DNA of 64,000 bases from Brachionus manjavacas (GCA_019054805.1 JAHQIY010000001.1:992001-1056000), one strand, 5' to 3'; positions 23,056 through 34,332 are shown, counted from the stretch's first letter. Numbers and translations: made by a program. Notes: generated from the sequence alone by a model not told the origin.

Positions 23056-24051
23056 GCAATTAAACTTTAAGATATTTGGTTGAATTGTGATAAAACAATA
23101 TTTTATTAGGAAAAGATAGCATATTCTCTAAAATTATCAAAATTTGGCAAAATAAGATTTTTGAAATACTGTATTTTTTTACTAATGTTGAAAGATAGAA
23201 GAGTCTTTTAATACTGAACAATTTTTATTGACAATTAAAATACTGCAAGCAAGTTTTGAAGAATATAGATCATGATCTATTTTATATTCTAAAAGAACTT
23301 CTAAAACAACTTGTATATTTTTTCCATATAAATTGATTTTATCCGGGAGATTGATCTTTTTATGGGAAAAGATCATTCAATGTTTTAGATCGGTTAATAT
23401 CAATTTTGTTATAAAAAATACCAATTATTTAGGTTTTCAATGTTTTTAATAAAGTCTTTAAAAACTGTTTCTAAATCCTTAGTGAATTTTTTTCATTTTT
23501 AAAAAATGATTTCAGAAATGATCCTAATCAAACTCCAGAGTAATAGATCAAAAAATATCCTGAAAAATTGTAAGTAAAAATAAACAGTAAGTTTAAAATT
23601 AATATTAAAAAACAAAAATTTTTATTTTCCTTTAGTTGAAGTAGCTAAATACATTCCAGCAGACTCGTCTTTCAATGAATATTGACGTGAGGCTGATCGT
23701 TGATTAATCACAGAACGATCAGTAGGAAATTACATCTAAATAGCTTTAAATATTAATTGATTTAAAAAAATATTAAAATAAAATTAAAAGAGTTAATATA
23801 TATTAATTCTTTAAAATTTTTTGACTTTGAGGATATTTAAATAACATGATTAAAATTAAATAAAAAAATTAGTTCAAAGATGATTTAAGATTTCGAAAGC
23901 TTATTAAAAATAATGTAAAATCACGTAAAGTGCCGTAATTTTCCTTTTGTAAAAGCACTGTAACTTTCGTGTGATCAAAAATATTTAAAATTTTAAAATT
24001 AATTTATTTAACTTGAATTTTTGCTAAATTTAAAGAAAAAAATGAAATTCC
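23056..24051. other. Intergenic region without recognised genes
   Basis: AT-rich; the minus frame at 23182-23376 shows no family motif. Nothing else can be supported. Confidence 0.4.
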
Positions 24052-24608
24052 TCACAATTCTATCAAATGCATATTGGGTCCATTGGTCTCAGTCGAATAA
24101 ACTTGCCTAATACCATAAGTTCCGCTCAAGACCTTAAGATTTTTGTTTAAAGACCACACAGGATGATCAGCGGCATACTTTTGGCACAGATCAACAAATT
24201 TTGAATAAAAATCCAAGCCGATCTCTTTGGCAACATTATAGTGATATTGGAACATCTTTCCTTTCATTTTGCCTCCAAGACATGCCTGAGGTATGATCAA
24301 AATATCGCCAGGCAGGTCCAGAACACTCGTCGATTTCGAGTCATCTGTTTGACTCAGTCTCACATTTAGCACAGACTTTGCCAGCTTTTCAACATCGGCC
24401 TCTGTCGCGTCTTTCATAAAACAGACAAAAAACACTGCACCGCGTCCTATCTGATAAAAATTTAAAACAAAAGATCTGGAAAAAAAATACCACTTATTAC
24501 TTGAACAAATTCGGGCTGAATGTTTTTTTGGGCGTCGGGCAAGACCACCTGAAGCCGTGCACTCACACACTGCTGCACCAAACATCTAGCTCTAAACAAC
24601 TCGGACAT
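24052..24608 (-). CDS. DTD2: D-aminoacyl-tRNA deacylase 2 / animal-specific tRNA deacylase, two exons
   Basis: Exon 1 is 24608-24501 and exon 2 is 24450-24052, with a 50-bp phase-0 intron; the product is 168 residues, the same length as the human protein. The enzyme is a DTD-fold proofreader. In animals it clears L-alanine mischarged on tRNA-Thr, besides D-aminoacyl-tRNAs, in the cytosol. Visible landmarks in order are CLVQQCVSARLQV, VQ-IGRGAVFFVCF, LDLPGDILIIPQACLGGKMK, QYHYN, GTYGIRQV and the C-terminal TNGPNMHLIEL. These align along the whole length with vertebrate DTD2, including the Gly-Pro-containing end. The start lies four bases after an AG acceptor-like site (tcttag, then aaaa). UTP14 ends 127 bp upstream on the same strand. 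Confidence 0.95.
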
Positions 24609-24735
24609 TTTTCTAAGACTAAAATTTGTTAGAGACAAAACCTAATGATGTAATCAAACACCAACAACATTAAAGTTAAAAAAATCACAAAATTTCAAAA
24701 TTAGATAAAAAATAAATAAATTATGGAAAAAATTT

Positions 24736-26734
24736 TTATTTTTTTTTAATATCTTTAACAACATCATCTTTATCAATAGGCTGAATAATGGAGCCCAATT
24801 TAGTCCTAACTTTGGGCTGTATTAACTTTCTGAATTTAAAGTCTGGATTCCATGTGCGACCAATTGGCTGCGCAATCTTGGCCTCAAAGTCATGCACATT
24901 GTCAAATCGCCTTGGCAAATCACTAATCTGAAACTCGGCTATTCTCGTGTCTTTTTTCTCACTTATTATCACATGCTCCAAGCCCTTGTCCCTTCTCTCC
25001 AGTTCCTCTCGCGCCAACACATCTTGTGGTCGAATGACCAACTTTTTTCTGAGCCTACGAGCCTTGTTTTTTTGTCTTTTTTTTTCCTCATTCGGATCAA
25101 TGCCAGCCCCGGACCAGTCGCCCCAGCCGGGCATTCTTAAATCAATTGCCTTGACCTTTTCGCTCTCAATTGCAGATTTTTTTTCTGCCCTGAACTCCTG
25201 GACCACATCGTCGTCAGCAAACGCTTCACTCAAACTCAGCTTGTCACGTGACTTGGCCTCAAATTTAACATCCTCAACCAGTGGCTGTATATTGACCTTT
25301 TGCGGTGTTTTTTCTTCACTATCACTTTCCCTGAGAACATCAGTGACTTCTGCGAGGCTTTCTCCAGGCGCCTCCTCTTCCAGCTCACTTTCAGACTCGT
25401 TTTCGGACACCACTATGTCTTCTTTCTGCTTAAAAGCCTTCGGTTGAGCGAACTCGCTGGCAATTTCTTTTTTTTCCACATCACCCTTTTTGCCACCGAA
25501 ACCCTCCATCATTTTCATCCATGGATTATTCTCCAACACCTTGGTCTCAATCTCAACCTCATTTTCAGCTTCTTCCTCATCGCTTTCTTTAACTTCCAAT
25601 TGGGGCAATTTTTTTCGCAAATTTTTCCCAATTTCCAACTGCTGCTGTACCTGGTCTCTGGCTTGGTCATTGTACTTGGCATAGGCGGCCTGTTTTTTGG
25701 CCCATTTCGACGTGTTTTTGTGTTTAAGCGACATTCTTTCTTTCATTCGATCCTTTTCCATTTGTTCGACCACCTCCCGAAATTTCACCGGATCATCATT
25801 TTCCAATGCATCCATTTGTTTTTGCTCCTCTTTTTGGCGCTGTTTTTTCAAAATTTTCCTATAGCGTTTGCTCTTGATGTTCTTTAGACGCTTGAATTTG
25901 GACTCCTGGTACATTTGCATGGCCTTAAGCTTCAAAAACTCCGACCTCTTCTGCTTCATTTCTTCCAGAGACATGGCCTGAATAGCCTTGAGTTCAGCCT
26001 GAGTGAGCAATTTCTGGTCTTTTAGATTGTTCTCGCTGGTCTCCAGAATTTCTGATATCTGCCTTTCCATTTCGGTCTCTGGCTTCCAGGTCTTGGTGTA
26101 CGCACTGGCCGTCTGTAGACTGTAGTCAGGCTGTTTGAGAGGAAAGACTAGTTGGTCAGCGGCCCTGTTGCGTCTTATCACCGGGTCCCATTGGGCAATT
26201 TGTTTTTTTTCCTCAGAATAAGCGGCCAGGCGCTGCGCTTTTCCACTCAAGTAGGCAGGCAATGGGATGTCCAATACTTTGGTCCTCGATTGAGCCTTGG
26301 AGAATATTTTTTTCAGCTCACCCGAGTCATTAATGTCTGAGAGACTGTTCAATAAATCCGAAGGACGTATTTTTTTGGTAGAATCTTTAGAAAAGTGTTA
26401 AGAAAAATTTTTCAAAATTTTATTTCAATACTTAAATTGACGTCCAGCTCGCCTTTGACCAATTCGGTCCGCAAACGCTTGCTAAGTAGCAAAATTAAGG
26501 ATTTTTTTTTTAATTTTCTTTTAGATTTTTGTACCTTTTTTTGCCATCAAGGGAGCGGAGTTTGTCCAGGAGAAGGGAGTCTTTTTGTTCTGAATCGGCC
26601 AAGTAGTCCTGGTCTTCATCTATCTCGTTCTGAATGTCGTTTGCTATTTGATCATTTGCCCTGACAAATTCTTCGTCCAGACCATTGTCAACTGAGAAAA
26701 ATTGATCTTCAATTTTGGATTTTTTTTTAACCAT
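24736..26734 (-). CDS. UTP14: U3 snoRNP/SSU processome protein UTP14, three exons
   Basis: Exons 26734-26535, 26481-26432 and 26384-24736 join in phase through 53- and 47-bp introns to give 632 residues, somewhat shorter than the human (771) and yeast (899) proteins. UTP14 works in the nucleolus in small-subunit pre-rRNA processing and activates the helicase Dhr1/DHX37. Characteristic blocks are WDPVIRRNRAADQLVFPL near the N-terminus and a long Lys/Glu-rich coiled region (ERMSLKHKNTSKWAKK). LENNPWMKMM follows, then the family signature RMPGWGDWSGAGI and the C-terminal IGRTWNPDFKFRKLIQPKV. The long plus-strand frames over this gene (24892-25887) are antisense shadows. The N-terminal two exons (Asp/Glu-rich, then KRLRTELVKGELDV) are less conserved in the family, but their phases fit. 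Confidence 0.93.
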
Positions 26735-27689
26735 TTTTTTTATTTTTGTAAAATAATTTAAACATGCTTTTGATTGAAATATATTCAGGAATAAACAAAT
26801 TTAAAATTTTTTTTAATTTCTTTTTTAACTTAACTTTCAGTCGATTAGTTTCCCAGTTTAAATTAAATGATTTTTAAGTTCTACAATTGATTTTTTTAAA
26901 TTTATTTTAATATACAGAAATTTTATTACGATGACGATTGACAAACCCAGATATTTGTGAATCGATTAGTGTTATATCCTCTATGTTTAACTTTTTCCTA
27001 TTATTATTTAAATGTGACCTTATTTGCCTTGGATAAAGTCTTGGATAAAATGTGTCACAAATTTTTTTAACTCTTGTATACTCATTTCCTCTTCTAATAT
27101 AGTCCATTTGTTTTCGTCCATTTTTAGTGAAACTTTAGAATTGTATGAAATTACTTTATTTTAGATTTTTTTGGCTATATATTACAATTATTTTACTTTA
27201 GAATAAAATACTTTTCTTTATGAGAACAGAATTTTCTTTATGAAAAAATAGTTTCACTTTATTTGAGAGTTATTAAAGATAAGTTTTACTTTAAATAAGA
27301 AATGTTTTTCTTTAGTTTAAATATTATCTCCTTCACAAATTAATTATCTACCTTTGAAAATAATTTTTAATTTTAGTTTAAATTTATCTCCCATAAAAAT
27401 AATTTATCCACCTATATGGATAAATAAAATAAATCTAAACAAGAACTCAATTAAGAAAGTATAAAAAAATGGTCGTGTAGCCAAAAAAATGACTAAAAAC
27501 AATGAAGCTTCTAAGCTTATGGAACTCATCTAAAAATTCAGACTCTGTCATTGAGGACGAGTTCTTTTTCATCATTGGAATCAATGATTTATTTTATTCA
27601 AGTAACTTTATCTCAATGTTCGCCAGATATTCGATACTGCAAAAAATAAAAATTTGAAAAAAATCCTTGTAACATGTATACTTAAATTA
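26735..27689. other. Intergenic region with a possible MULE-related fragment (26907-27107, minus)
   Basis: The minus frame at 26907-27107 reads QIRSHLNNNRKKLNIEDITL then DSQISGFVNRHRNK. This resembles in spacing the AISRWLRKN..IQVNNLVHRHRK segment of the MULE relic at 5700-5800, so it may be a related transposase scrap. The similarity is short and not decisive. The remainder is AT-rich with no gene. Confidence 0.35.
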
Positions 27690-27985
27690 CTTGAATGAAT
27701 GAATCAAAAAGCGTTTGATTCCTCTCATCAAACAACACTTGAAATGGAGATACCTGTTTTTGTCAGACTAAGCGTCTTCTCATTCAGCAAAAAGTGTAAT
27801 AGCCTACCTAGAAAAAAAGATTTATAGATGAACCCTTATAACTTTCCGGAAAGTAGACCAATCGAGAACTAATGGGGAATTTTGGAGGTAGAAGTGTATA
27901 AGAAAAGATACAAGTAAGAAGGAAAGGAGTAATTGAAAAAAGCGAAACTGTTAATAAATTTTTGTCAATAAAAAGAATGGTTCTT
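27690..27985 (+). mobile_element. Decayed Tc1-like transposase fragment
   Basis: Plus-strand text in broken frames includes a run equivalent to FPESRPIENLWGILEVEVYK (27845-27905), then KKAKLLINF-like text. This matches the catalytic Glu block of a Tc1 transposase (PIENLWG) and the helical end that follows. Upstream portions are unreadable. The fragment lies directly against the MITE that begins at 27999. Confidence 0.6.
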
Positions 27986-27998
27986 TTTGAATTGAAAA

Positions 27999-28301
27999 AA
28001 ATATTACCGTATTTCCTCAAATAGAAGAAAGTTCGGTCATCAAAGGATTTTTTCTATTCGAAATTTTTCACTCCCAAAAAACTGTGTTACTCAATTAAAA
28101 GAAATCAATAGCTATTTTTTTCTTCTATTAAAAACTAGAAAAAATGTATGTTTTACATGAGAAATGATTCATAAATTTTCTTTTAAACAAGAAACATATT
28201 CTCTAGAATAATGACTCAAATAAAGGAAAATTTTTGACTGAAATACAAGCAAGTTTCTTCTATTTGTGGTTACTTCTATTTGAGGAAATACGGTAATATT
28301 T
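27999..28301. mobile_element. MITE with 29-bp perfect terminal inverted repeats, Tc1/mariner type
   Basis: The left end aaatattaccgtatttcctc (to 28027) is exactly the reverse complement of the right end 28273-28301. Inside the arms a TA precedes ccgtatttcctcaaatag on each side, so the element proper may be TA-flanked, as for Tc1/mariner elements. The interior is AT-rich and non-coding. Similar gaatacggta text occurs near 39847. Confidence 0.8.
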
Positions 28302-28666
28302 AAGGGAGTTATGACTCTTTCAGGTCAGTTGGTTTCTATGTCAAAAACTCTATTTTAAATAAATGTAAAAGCAATTGATTATTGACAAAAAATACAGATC
28401 CTATTACTAGTAGATCTAAGGAATCCATTTTTGAGATGGTGAATCAAAAATTAATTTTAATTTTTTCTAGTTAAGTCAAAAAATTATTTTTTTTAAAAAA
28501 TGTTATCAAGCTGTAATGAAAATATTTGAACTAGCTAGGAAATTTTTTTAAAAATCGGCTTGTACTGATCTTTTCTCAAATTTAAGCTTAGAATTTTAAT
28601 AAATTAATTAAATATTAAGAACAATGTATATTTTTTGCCTTTAAAAAGCATTTATTAATTTTTTAT
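28302..28666. other. AT-rich intergenic stretch
   Basis: Nothing recognised between the MITE and the 3' end of RSL1D1. Confidence 0.45.
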
Positions 28667-29660
28667 CTATTTTTGAGAAATTTTCTTCTTAATCAATATT
28701 TTTTGTTGAGAGTTTTCATTATTCGTTGTTTGTTTCATTTTGTTTAAACGTTTGACAACCAATTTTTTGCTTTTCTTTATCTTACCCGGTGTCATGTTAT
28801 TTGGAACTTTGATATCATTGATTGTGTTTTTCAAGTCTATATAGATTGGTACAGCAGGAGCATCAGTTGACTTGATAAACATGGATTTTATGTTGCTCTC
28901 TCCGCCAGGCAAATTTTTGACCAGTTCGGCTTTTACCGCGTTCACATTTTCGACTGCTTGTTGAACTGAATGTGTGCTCAAAAATGTGTTTATGTCCAAA
29001 ACAGGACCTTTGCCAGTCAAACGAATAGTGGTCGAGTTCAAAATTTTCATGACATCTTCTTTTAAATCTTTAGACCCCTCAACATCAACTCCAAATGGCA
29101 TCCTAAATAAAAAATTTTCAAAATAATTTTTTTCTAAATTTTTATTCTAATGAAAAACCTTTTTCTCTTACGAAATTCTTTGCCCAATTTAGATCCATTG
29201 AATAAGATTTCATGTAATCTCTTATCAGCTAGAAAAATATCAAAACTAGTGGAAAGAGTCCGTTTGGTCTCGAAGGGACGAAATTCCAGGTTAAGTTGTT
29301 TAAGTGGTAGAACTTTTTTTATGATGCCATCTAATTGATTGTCTTTGATTATTTTTTCATATTTACGAACTGTTTTTTCGTAATCTCGATCTTTTTTATC
29401 AATATCTTTGACAATTAGGCATACCTCAGGGGTGATCTCTTCGGTAAATAGGGGATTTGGCAATTTACTTGACACAAAAAAGATTAAAATTTCTAATTAA
29501 AAAATATTTATTAAATTTACCATAATACGAGTTTATCGTTTAATAAATTGGGAATTTTGTGCAAACAAACTTGCAGGGATATTTTTTTTGCTTCCGCAAA
29601 AAGTTCATTTTTTGCCGAATTTTTCAGATAAGATTGAAATTCTTCAATAGCTTTTTCCAT
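28667..29660 (-). CDS. RSL1D1: Ribosomal L1 domain-containing protein (RSL1D1-like), three exons
   Basis: Exons 29660-29521, 29467-29159 and 29102-28667 join in phase with 53- and 56-bp introns to give 294 residues. The L1 fold is recognisable from KLPNPLFTEEITPEVCLIVK, through LKQLNLEFRPFETKRTLS and SFDIFLADKRL, to LGKEFRKRKRMPFGVDV. KGPVLDI and SVQQAVENVNAV mark the second half. A Lys-rich tail (KKSKKLVVKRLNKMK) ends the protein, as in nucleolar RSL1D1/Cic1/Utp30 relatives that bind pre-rRNA during ribosome assembly. It is shorter than vertebrate RSL1D1 (about 490), mainly in the tail; Utp30 (274) is closer in size. Cic1-like versus Utp30-like assignment cannot be settled by eye. Confidence 0.85.
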
Positions 29661-29936
29661 TTTTAAATTTTTATTTTTTTTAAAAAAAATGAATTTTTAC
29701 AAGTTGCATGCGCTTTTTAACATAAAATAAAAGTTTCATCTAGAATTTAATTAACAATTTTGCATTAAAAATAATTTTTTTGTCTTGGCTTAAATGGAAT
29801 GTTATTTAAGCAATAATTAAAAATAAAAATATATAAAATTTAAGGATTTATTAAAAAACATTAAAAAAAATTTTAAACTAATTATCAATTTAATTTATTT
29901 CAATAAAAAAATTTTATTTAATTTTGAATTAGTTTA
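29661..29936. other. Upstream region of RSL1D1
   Basis: AT-rich, no motif seen that I would defend as a promoter. Confidence 0.4.
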
Positions 29937-30114
29937 CAGTACTGCTATGATTTTCTATTTTCACGTAAAATTACGTGAAAAAAATAAATTTTTTTTTAGT
30001 TTTTACAAAAATTGACTTAATTTCCGATAATTTTACGTTAATTCAGGTAAAATCCGGTAAATTTTACGTAGTTTCACGTAAAATTACGTAAAACAGAAAA
30101 TTAATGCAGCACTG
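29937..30114. mobile_element. 178-bp MITE with TA duplication
   Basis: The ends cagtactgctatgattttct and agaaaattaatgcagcactg are inverted copies with few mismatches. TA dinucleotides flank both ends (29935-29936, 30115-30116). Subterminal motifs acgtaaaattacgt are repeated inside each arm. CAGT ends with TA duplications point to the Tc1/mariner superfamily. No coding content. Confidence 0.75.
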
Positions 30115-30240
30115 TATTTAAATTGTTTGAATTAAAATATGAAAAATAAAAAAAAAAAAGCATAAAACTCTCTTTTTACTATGCATTTGATCAAGAAAAT
30201 ATTTAATTCAATTTATAAGAAAAATTAAAAAAGATGTTAA

Positions 30241-30395
30241 GTCCTGTTAACTGTGGCAGCGCAGCAAATTCTTGCTCAAGTTTGCACCAAAGGTGGCTTT
30301 GGTTACTTCTGATAATCATAGAATTTTATTATCGTTAGTTTGGCCGATATGACATTTAAAATTTTGATAAAAGCTTTCATTAATTTTAAAAATAA
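30241..30395 (-). pseudogene. Stray fragment of the GLD-2 gene (exon 5 with intron flanks)
   Basis: This segment matches the GLD-2 locus around 41510-41740. aggtggctttggttactt, gaattttattatcg, tttggccgatatgac and ttttgataaaagctttsatt (s is c here, g in the gene) occur in the same order and orientation, with intron sequence on both sides, so it is not a processed copy. A block equivalent to about 41530-41605 is deleted and the coding frame is lost. A further ~40-bp repeat of the intron-side piece is at 30538-30578. Confidence 0.8.
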
Positions 30396-30744
30396 TTATA
30401 AATTAGAAGTTCTTCTTTTGAATTTTTTAAAATGAATAATAAAGTTTTGATCGGAAAAAAATTTTATTTTAAATCAGGAAAATAAAAAAGAATTCGAAAA
30501 CGGATTTTTATATTTGACATAATTGAAGTATTATTTTAAAGTTTTTGATAAAAGCTTTAATTAATTTCAAAAATAAATAGAAATTATCTTAATAGAAATT
30601 AAAAACATTTAAATAGTAACTACTCAAGTCGCAATAATCAAGAAAATTTTCGTATCCAAGTTTTATTTCAACCAAGATGCAAATAGAAGTTCCATTCGAA
30701 GTAATAAAAGTTAGTAGAAAGATGATCATTTTTGGCAATTTAAA

Positions 30745-31050
30745 TCTGAGCATTGTGAATTTTGGAACACTGAACAAAAACAAAAATTTTAAGATCAAAT
30801 AGCTTTATTTTACTCTGGGTCTAAAAATTGTTCTGCAAAAATTAACCAGATGATACAAACTTTGTACCATCCAAATTTAATCTTTACAATAACTCTGCAA
30901 GTCTTTAAAGTATAAGAAAATGTATAAGAAAATCATAATGAAAAAATTAAAATGCAGAAAATTTTCGAAACATTTTTTAGATAATAGTAAAAAAGTTATT
31001 GCATTTAAAATTTTTTTGTTGTTGTTCTGTGTTTCAAATAAAACAAAGCC
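30745..31050. repeat. Degenerate foldback-family copy
   Basis: gcattgtgaattttggaaca, gtctaaaaattgttctgcaa, gatacaaactttgtaccatc and caaatttaatctttacaata follow the same order as the left arm of the 9536-9873 element. The right arm (near 30955-31045: gcagaaaattt, then agtaaaaaagttattgcatt) is much more diverged. It is an old member of the same family. Confidence 0.65.
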
Positions 31051-31295
31051 ATAGTCTGTTTTTAATTTAGATTTTTGAATTAAGTAATTTATTAGATTAA
31101 GAATTCCTTGTATTAATTTTAATTTTTTTGTTCGATTCATATTTTTAAAGAATTTGTTAATGTTTTTCATTTTTATTTTGTTTTTTTTTTTAATTTAGCC
31201 ATTATTTTTAAGGAATATGCTATGTTCTATTAAATTTATTTTAAAAATAATTCTTAAAAATTATAAATCATTTTTTTTACATTTAAATATTAATG

Positions 31296-31435
31296 AATAG
31301 ATTTTTTTGATTGCCATTCATCTAATCTAGCATTGAAATTATTTATCGACTGTTCATTAGTTACCAATTGAGCTAAAGAATTCCATTCATTTACTACGCA
31401 TTTTACTCAGAAGAAGTTCCATTGCATTAAATTTT
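31296..31435 (-). mobile_element. LINE C-terminal scrap
   Basis: The minus strand encodes VVNEWNSLAQLVTNEQSINN then FNARLDEW, the terminal R-V-V-N-x-W-N-x-L motif of CR1/jockey LINEs. Only about 40 codons are readable. The neighbouring minus frame 31486-31692 is not recognised. Confidence 0.6.
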
Positions 31436-31714
31436 TCATTTAGATCTTGTTTCATTTTCAGGTCTTTTTATTGATGAAACTAGTCTTATTTCTCTTTTTG
31501 AACCTTTTCTTCCACTGATTTATCTTTCTTCAAATAAAGACACCACGAGCTAACAGCGAACTTAAGATGAAGCACAAAACAATTAGCTAAGTCTGAAAAT
31601 TTTTGGAAAGCAAATACCCTACACTGATTCCCAGTCTTCCTTGGAATAAATTTTGACCAAAGTCTTTGTAATAACATCCAGGTTGAATTCATTCGTTCTA
31701 GATATCATGATCGC

Positions 31715-32115
31715 GTGAATTTAATTAAAATTTTGTCACACAGATCGTGGAAGTTAAGTAAAAAAACCTTAAATGGAATCTATAATGCCCTTATAGACTA
31801 TTGTTTTTTCATCCTATCCCTTGTCTCCCAGACAAACATTCAAAAACTGCAAGTAATTCAAAATACATGTCTTAAGTCATTCTACCACTTACCATATGAC
31901 ACACCGTCTATTCATCTTCCTGGCCTTCTCGAGTACCAAAAGATTGATAGAATAGAGTCAAGACTCAGAATTCTGCTTGAAAAGTACATAAAAAAAAATT
32001 TAATATTTAAAAACACACTCATTACTTCTCTCATAAGAATTATATTGATGTTTTTGTTGAAAGCTCAAGAAGTTCTGAACTTAAGCCCTCCTTTGTTTAG
32101 TCTCAAATGAGCTCT
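31715..32115 (+). mobile_element. LINE post-RT fragment (LINE-C)
   Basis: A 131-codon open frame carries KKTLNGIYNALIDYCFFI, NIQKLQVIQNTCLKSFYHLP and IDRIESRLRILLEKYI, the region after the RT domain of a jockey/CR1-like element. It matches the style of 15961-16290. It is 5'-truncated relative to a full element and lacks the RT core. Confidence 0.75.
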
Positions 32116-33248
32116 TCCAATGGACAACTGTTTTTCTGGACATTTCCAATTTCTCTTAAAAATTCTAATTAATTTAATAAAACTTTTTTATGGACACTTT
32201 TTTTTTAAATTCTAAATACCAATACCAATGGCGAAAGGAGTTTTATTACCCCTTTTTTATTAAAATTAAATAAATTATAAAAAAAATTCTATTTGAAATT
32301 TGTTCAACTTCGAGACCATTGATTTAAACAGCTTCGAAAAAGTCTCGAATGAATTCCTAGTTCTTACAGTTAAACCTCTATAATTCGGACAACAAGTTTT
32401 GAAGGAATATGAAATTTTCGAGATAACAATAATCCGGAAAAAAATTAAAAGTTCAGACTAAATTTAAAAATTTTATTTATCATTTTTAGTCATCCAAGTT
32501 TTTCATTAGAATAAAAGTTAACGTAATTGTTTGGTTGATAAAATTTTCCAAAACAGTGTGGTTTTTTGCACTACTAATAACAATACCCAGTCAATTAAAA
32601 TTTGATGTAGCATCAATGAAAAAAAAAAGATTTAATCGAATTTTCATCGATGAGTAGTGATCAGATTCATAATGTTTCATCGATGAAAAATATAAATTTC
32701 ATCGGTTTTTTATTTATTTCAATAATTTTTTTTTCATCAAATTAAAATAAATTTAAAAATAATTATCTATTCTCATAAAAAATAAAAAATTAATTTAATT
32801 ATACTTTGTAAATAAAATATACATTTTTCATTTAAATTAAGAAAAAAAATTTTATAACTAATATAATTAACAAAAACTGTTTAAGAATTGTGGTTTATGG
32901 TTTCTCATCATTTAACAATAATTTTAAAGTTCTCTTTGCCGCATTGTACTACCTATTAAAGTTGGCATCGCTAGTCGTGTGATTTTGCTTTTTTGACCAC
33001 GGTTAACTTGAGTTTTGGAATTCGTCTCAACTAGATCAGAGCTTGTCGTTGACTTCAATAGTCCAAGTATTCGATTCGGATATATGATTAGGTCCATAAA
33101 TCATTTTTTCCGAAATATATTTCTCTATTAATTTAGGTTAATCTTAAAAAAAAATATTAATTAGTTAAATTAGTTAATTGAGCAAAGTCTAATTTGTCAG
33201 AAAAAAGATGTTTATTTTTTTTAATGATGATAATCTTTATATTTTGGC
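32116..33248. other. Repeat-poor AT-rich stretch with one solitary pogo/Tigger-like end at 32367
   Basis: At 32365-32390 the sequence ta-cagttaaacctctataatt resembles the terminal repeat of pogo/Tigger-type Tc1/mariner elements (CAGTTAAACCTC..TAATTCGG), with TA before it. The matching inverted end is not found in the window, so it would be a solo end. No gene is recognised in the rest. Confidence 0.4.
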
Positions 33249-33449
33249 CACGCTTGTTTTTAAGTCACAAGTTTAAGTCAAAGTCACTTAAGCCAATTTT
33301 TTACTTGACTTAAATAATAGTGAATTTTTGATCGACAGGAAGAGAAATAAAAATTGCCAGAATTGCTTTTGCAAATTAAAATAAGATTAACTTTAAAAAA
33401 ATTTAAAGTCAGTGACTTTAGCTTGGCTTAAGTTTTTTGAATTACTCTG
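33249..33449. mobile_element. Short hAT-like MITE
   Basis: The left end reads cacgcttgtttttaagtcac and the right end gaattactctg; aagtca motifs lie inside both. The flanks attttggc (33241-33248) and attttgac (33450-33457) agree at 7 of 8 bases, fitting an old 8-bp target duplication. It belongs with the element at 16769-17202 and has no coding content. Confidence 0.65.
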
Positions 33450-33608
33450 ATTTTGACGAATCTTTGTAGAAATTCAGTATGCTTAACAAATAATCGATGA
33501 ATGACTCAATTAAAATTTACTACTTGCGTCTTTAATATAAATAAGCTAAAATAATAGTCAAGAAAAATTAATGACTGCTTTAATTTTTTTTTTCTTGTAA
33601 TAAAATTA

Positions 33609-33863
33609 CAGTACATCCTAAAACTAACTTCATCGCTTTCTTTTCCTTTCCTCTTCCTTTCCTCTTCCTTCTTTTTCCTTCTTGAAGAGGAAAGAAAGAG
33701 GAAAGAAAGAGGAAAGGAAGAGGAAAGGAAGAGGAAAGGAAGAGGAAAGAAAGAGGAAAGGAAGAGGAAAGGAAGAGGAAAGGAAGAGGAAAGGAAGAGG
33801 AAAGGAAGAGGAAAGGAAGAGGAAAGGAAAAGAAAGCGATGAAGTTAGTTTTAGGATGTACTG
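33609..33863. mobile_element. Polypurine hairpin MITE, Tc1/mariner type, with a paralogous empty site
   Basis: The element starts cagtacatcctaaaactaac and ends in its exact inverse; the perfect inverted arms (with flanking TA and one more base) span 33606-33670 and 33802-33866, 65 bp each. Between them the plus strand is a nearly pure purine tract of gaggaaaggaa repeats (about 33693-33830). TA flanks both ends (33607-33608 and 33864-33865). The duplicated flank at 34315-34345 carries the same sequence without the element and with a single TA (aaaattaataaagag), an internal empty site. The lysine/arginine/glutamate-rich open frames across it are products of the simple repeat. Confidence 0.88.
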
Positions 33864-33865
33864 TA

Positions 33866-33912
33866 ATAAAGAGTAACTCCAGTAAATGAATCATATTTGG
33901 TCATTCACGAAG
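33866..33912 (-). mobile_element. 47-bp stub of the LINE-A 3' end
   Basis: ataaagagtaactccagtaa then atgaatcatatttggtcatt and acgaag match the 3' end of LINE-A at 34333-34379 almost base for base. Homology stops at 33912. The shared sequence on the other side (ttttcttgtaataaaatta at 33590-33608 and 34315-34333) shows that the two stretches arose from a short local duplication or share a LINE tail. Confidence 0.7.
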
Positions 33913-34104
33913 TATTTAGTCCATTATAAGCCATTTAGAACATAAATACCTAAATCTTTCTATTAAAAATAGACTAAATAATGAACTGAGTAGCATAATT
34001 GTTAATATTTTATTTTTATCGGCTTTTATTAGAATTAGTCTATTATGCTTTTTGAGATAAATGATCTTTTTTGCTTACATAACTTTTTGATTGAAATAAG
34101 TTTC

Positions 34105-34230
34105 TAAAAATATATTTTGAATGATGATGCTTCAATAGTTTTAGATGTGTGCTGTACAATCTTTTATCTGATTTGATCATTTTTTTGAGAATTTTTTCGA
34201 TCGAAAAATCATTGCTGTAATTGTAAAAGA
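34105..34230. repeat. Dispersed repeat, copy 1 (copy 2 at 37930-38055)
   Basis: The motifs gatgcttcaatagttttaga, atcttttatctg, tttgatca, ttttttgagaatt and tcgatcgaaaaatcattgc occur in the same order and orientation in both places at about 85-90% identity by eye. The minus frame over copy 1 (34043-34285) is 80 codons, Lys-rich, without a recognised motif. The repeat's family is unknown. Confidence 0.75.
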
Positions 34231-34332
34231 GAAATTTTTTATTTAAATTATTAACTTTTGAAATAAAATCTGAAAATAAAGACATATAAGATTTTTTTTT
34301 TAAGTTAGTTTGTTTTTCTTGTAATAAAATTA

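Noticed and set aside
23182-23376. 64-codon minus-strand frame
   Set aside because: AT-rich sequence yields such frames by chance; no motif.
24892-25887. Long plus-strand frames up to 195 codons
   Set aside because: They are antisense shadows of the UTP14 main exon, which has clear family motifs.
31486-31692. 68-codon minus-strand frame with Trp and Cys residues
   Set aside because: It sits between LINE scraps and could be part of one, but no LINE block can be aligned by eye.
33580-33894. Open frames of 64-104 codons rich in Lys/Arg/Glu or Phe/Pro/Leu
   Set aside because: They are produced by the purine repeat tract and its complement inside a hairpin MITE; both strands are open for the same reason.
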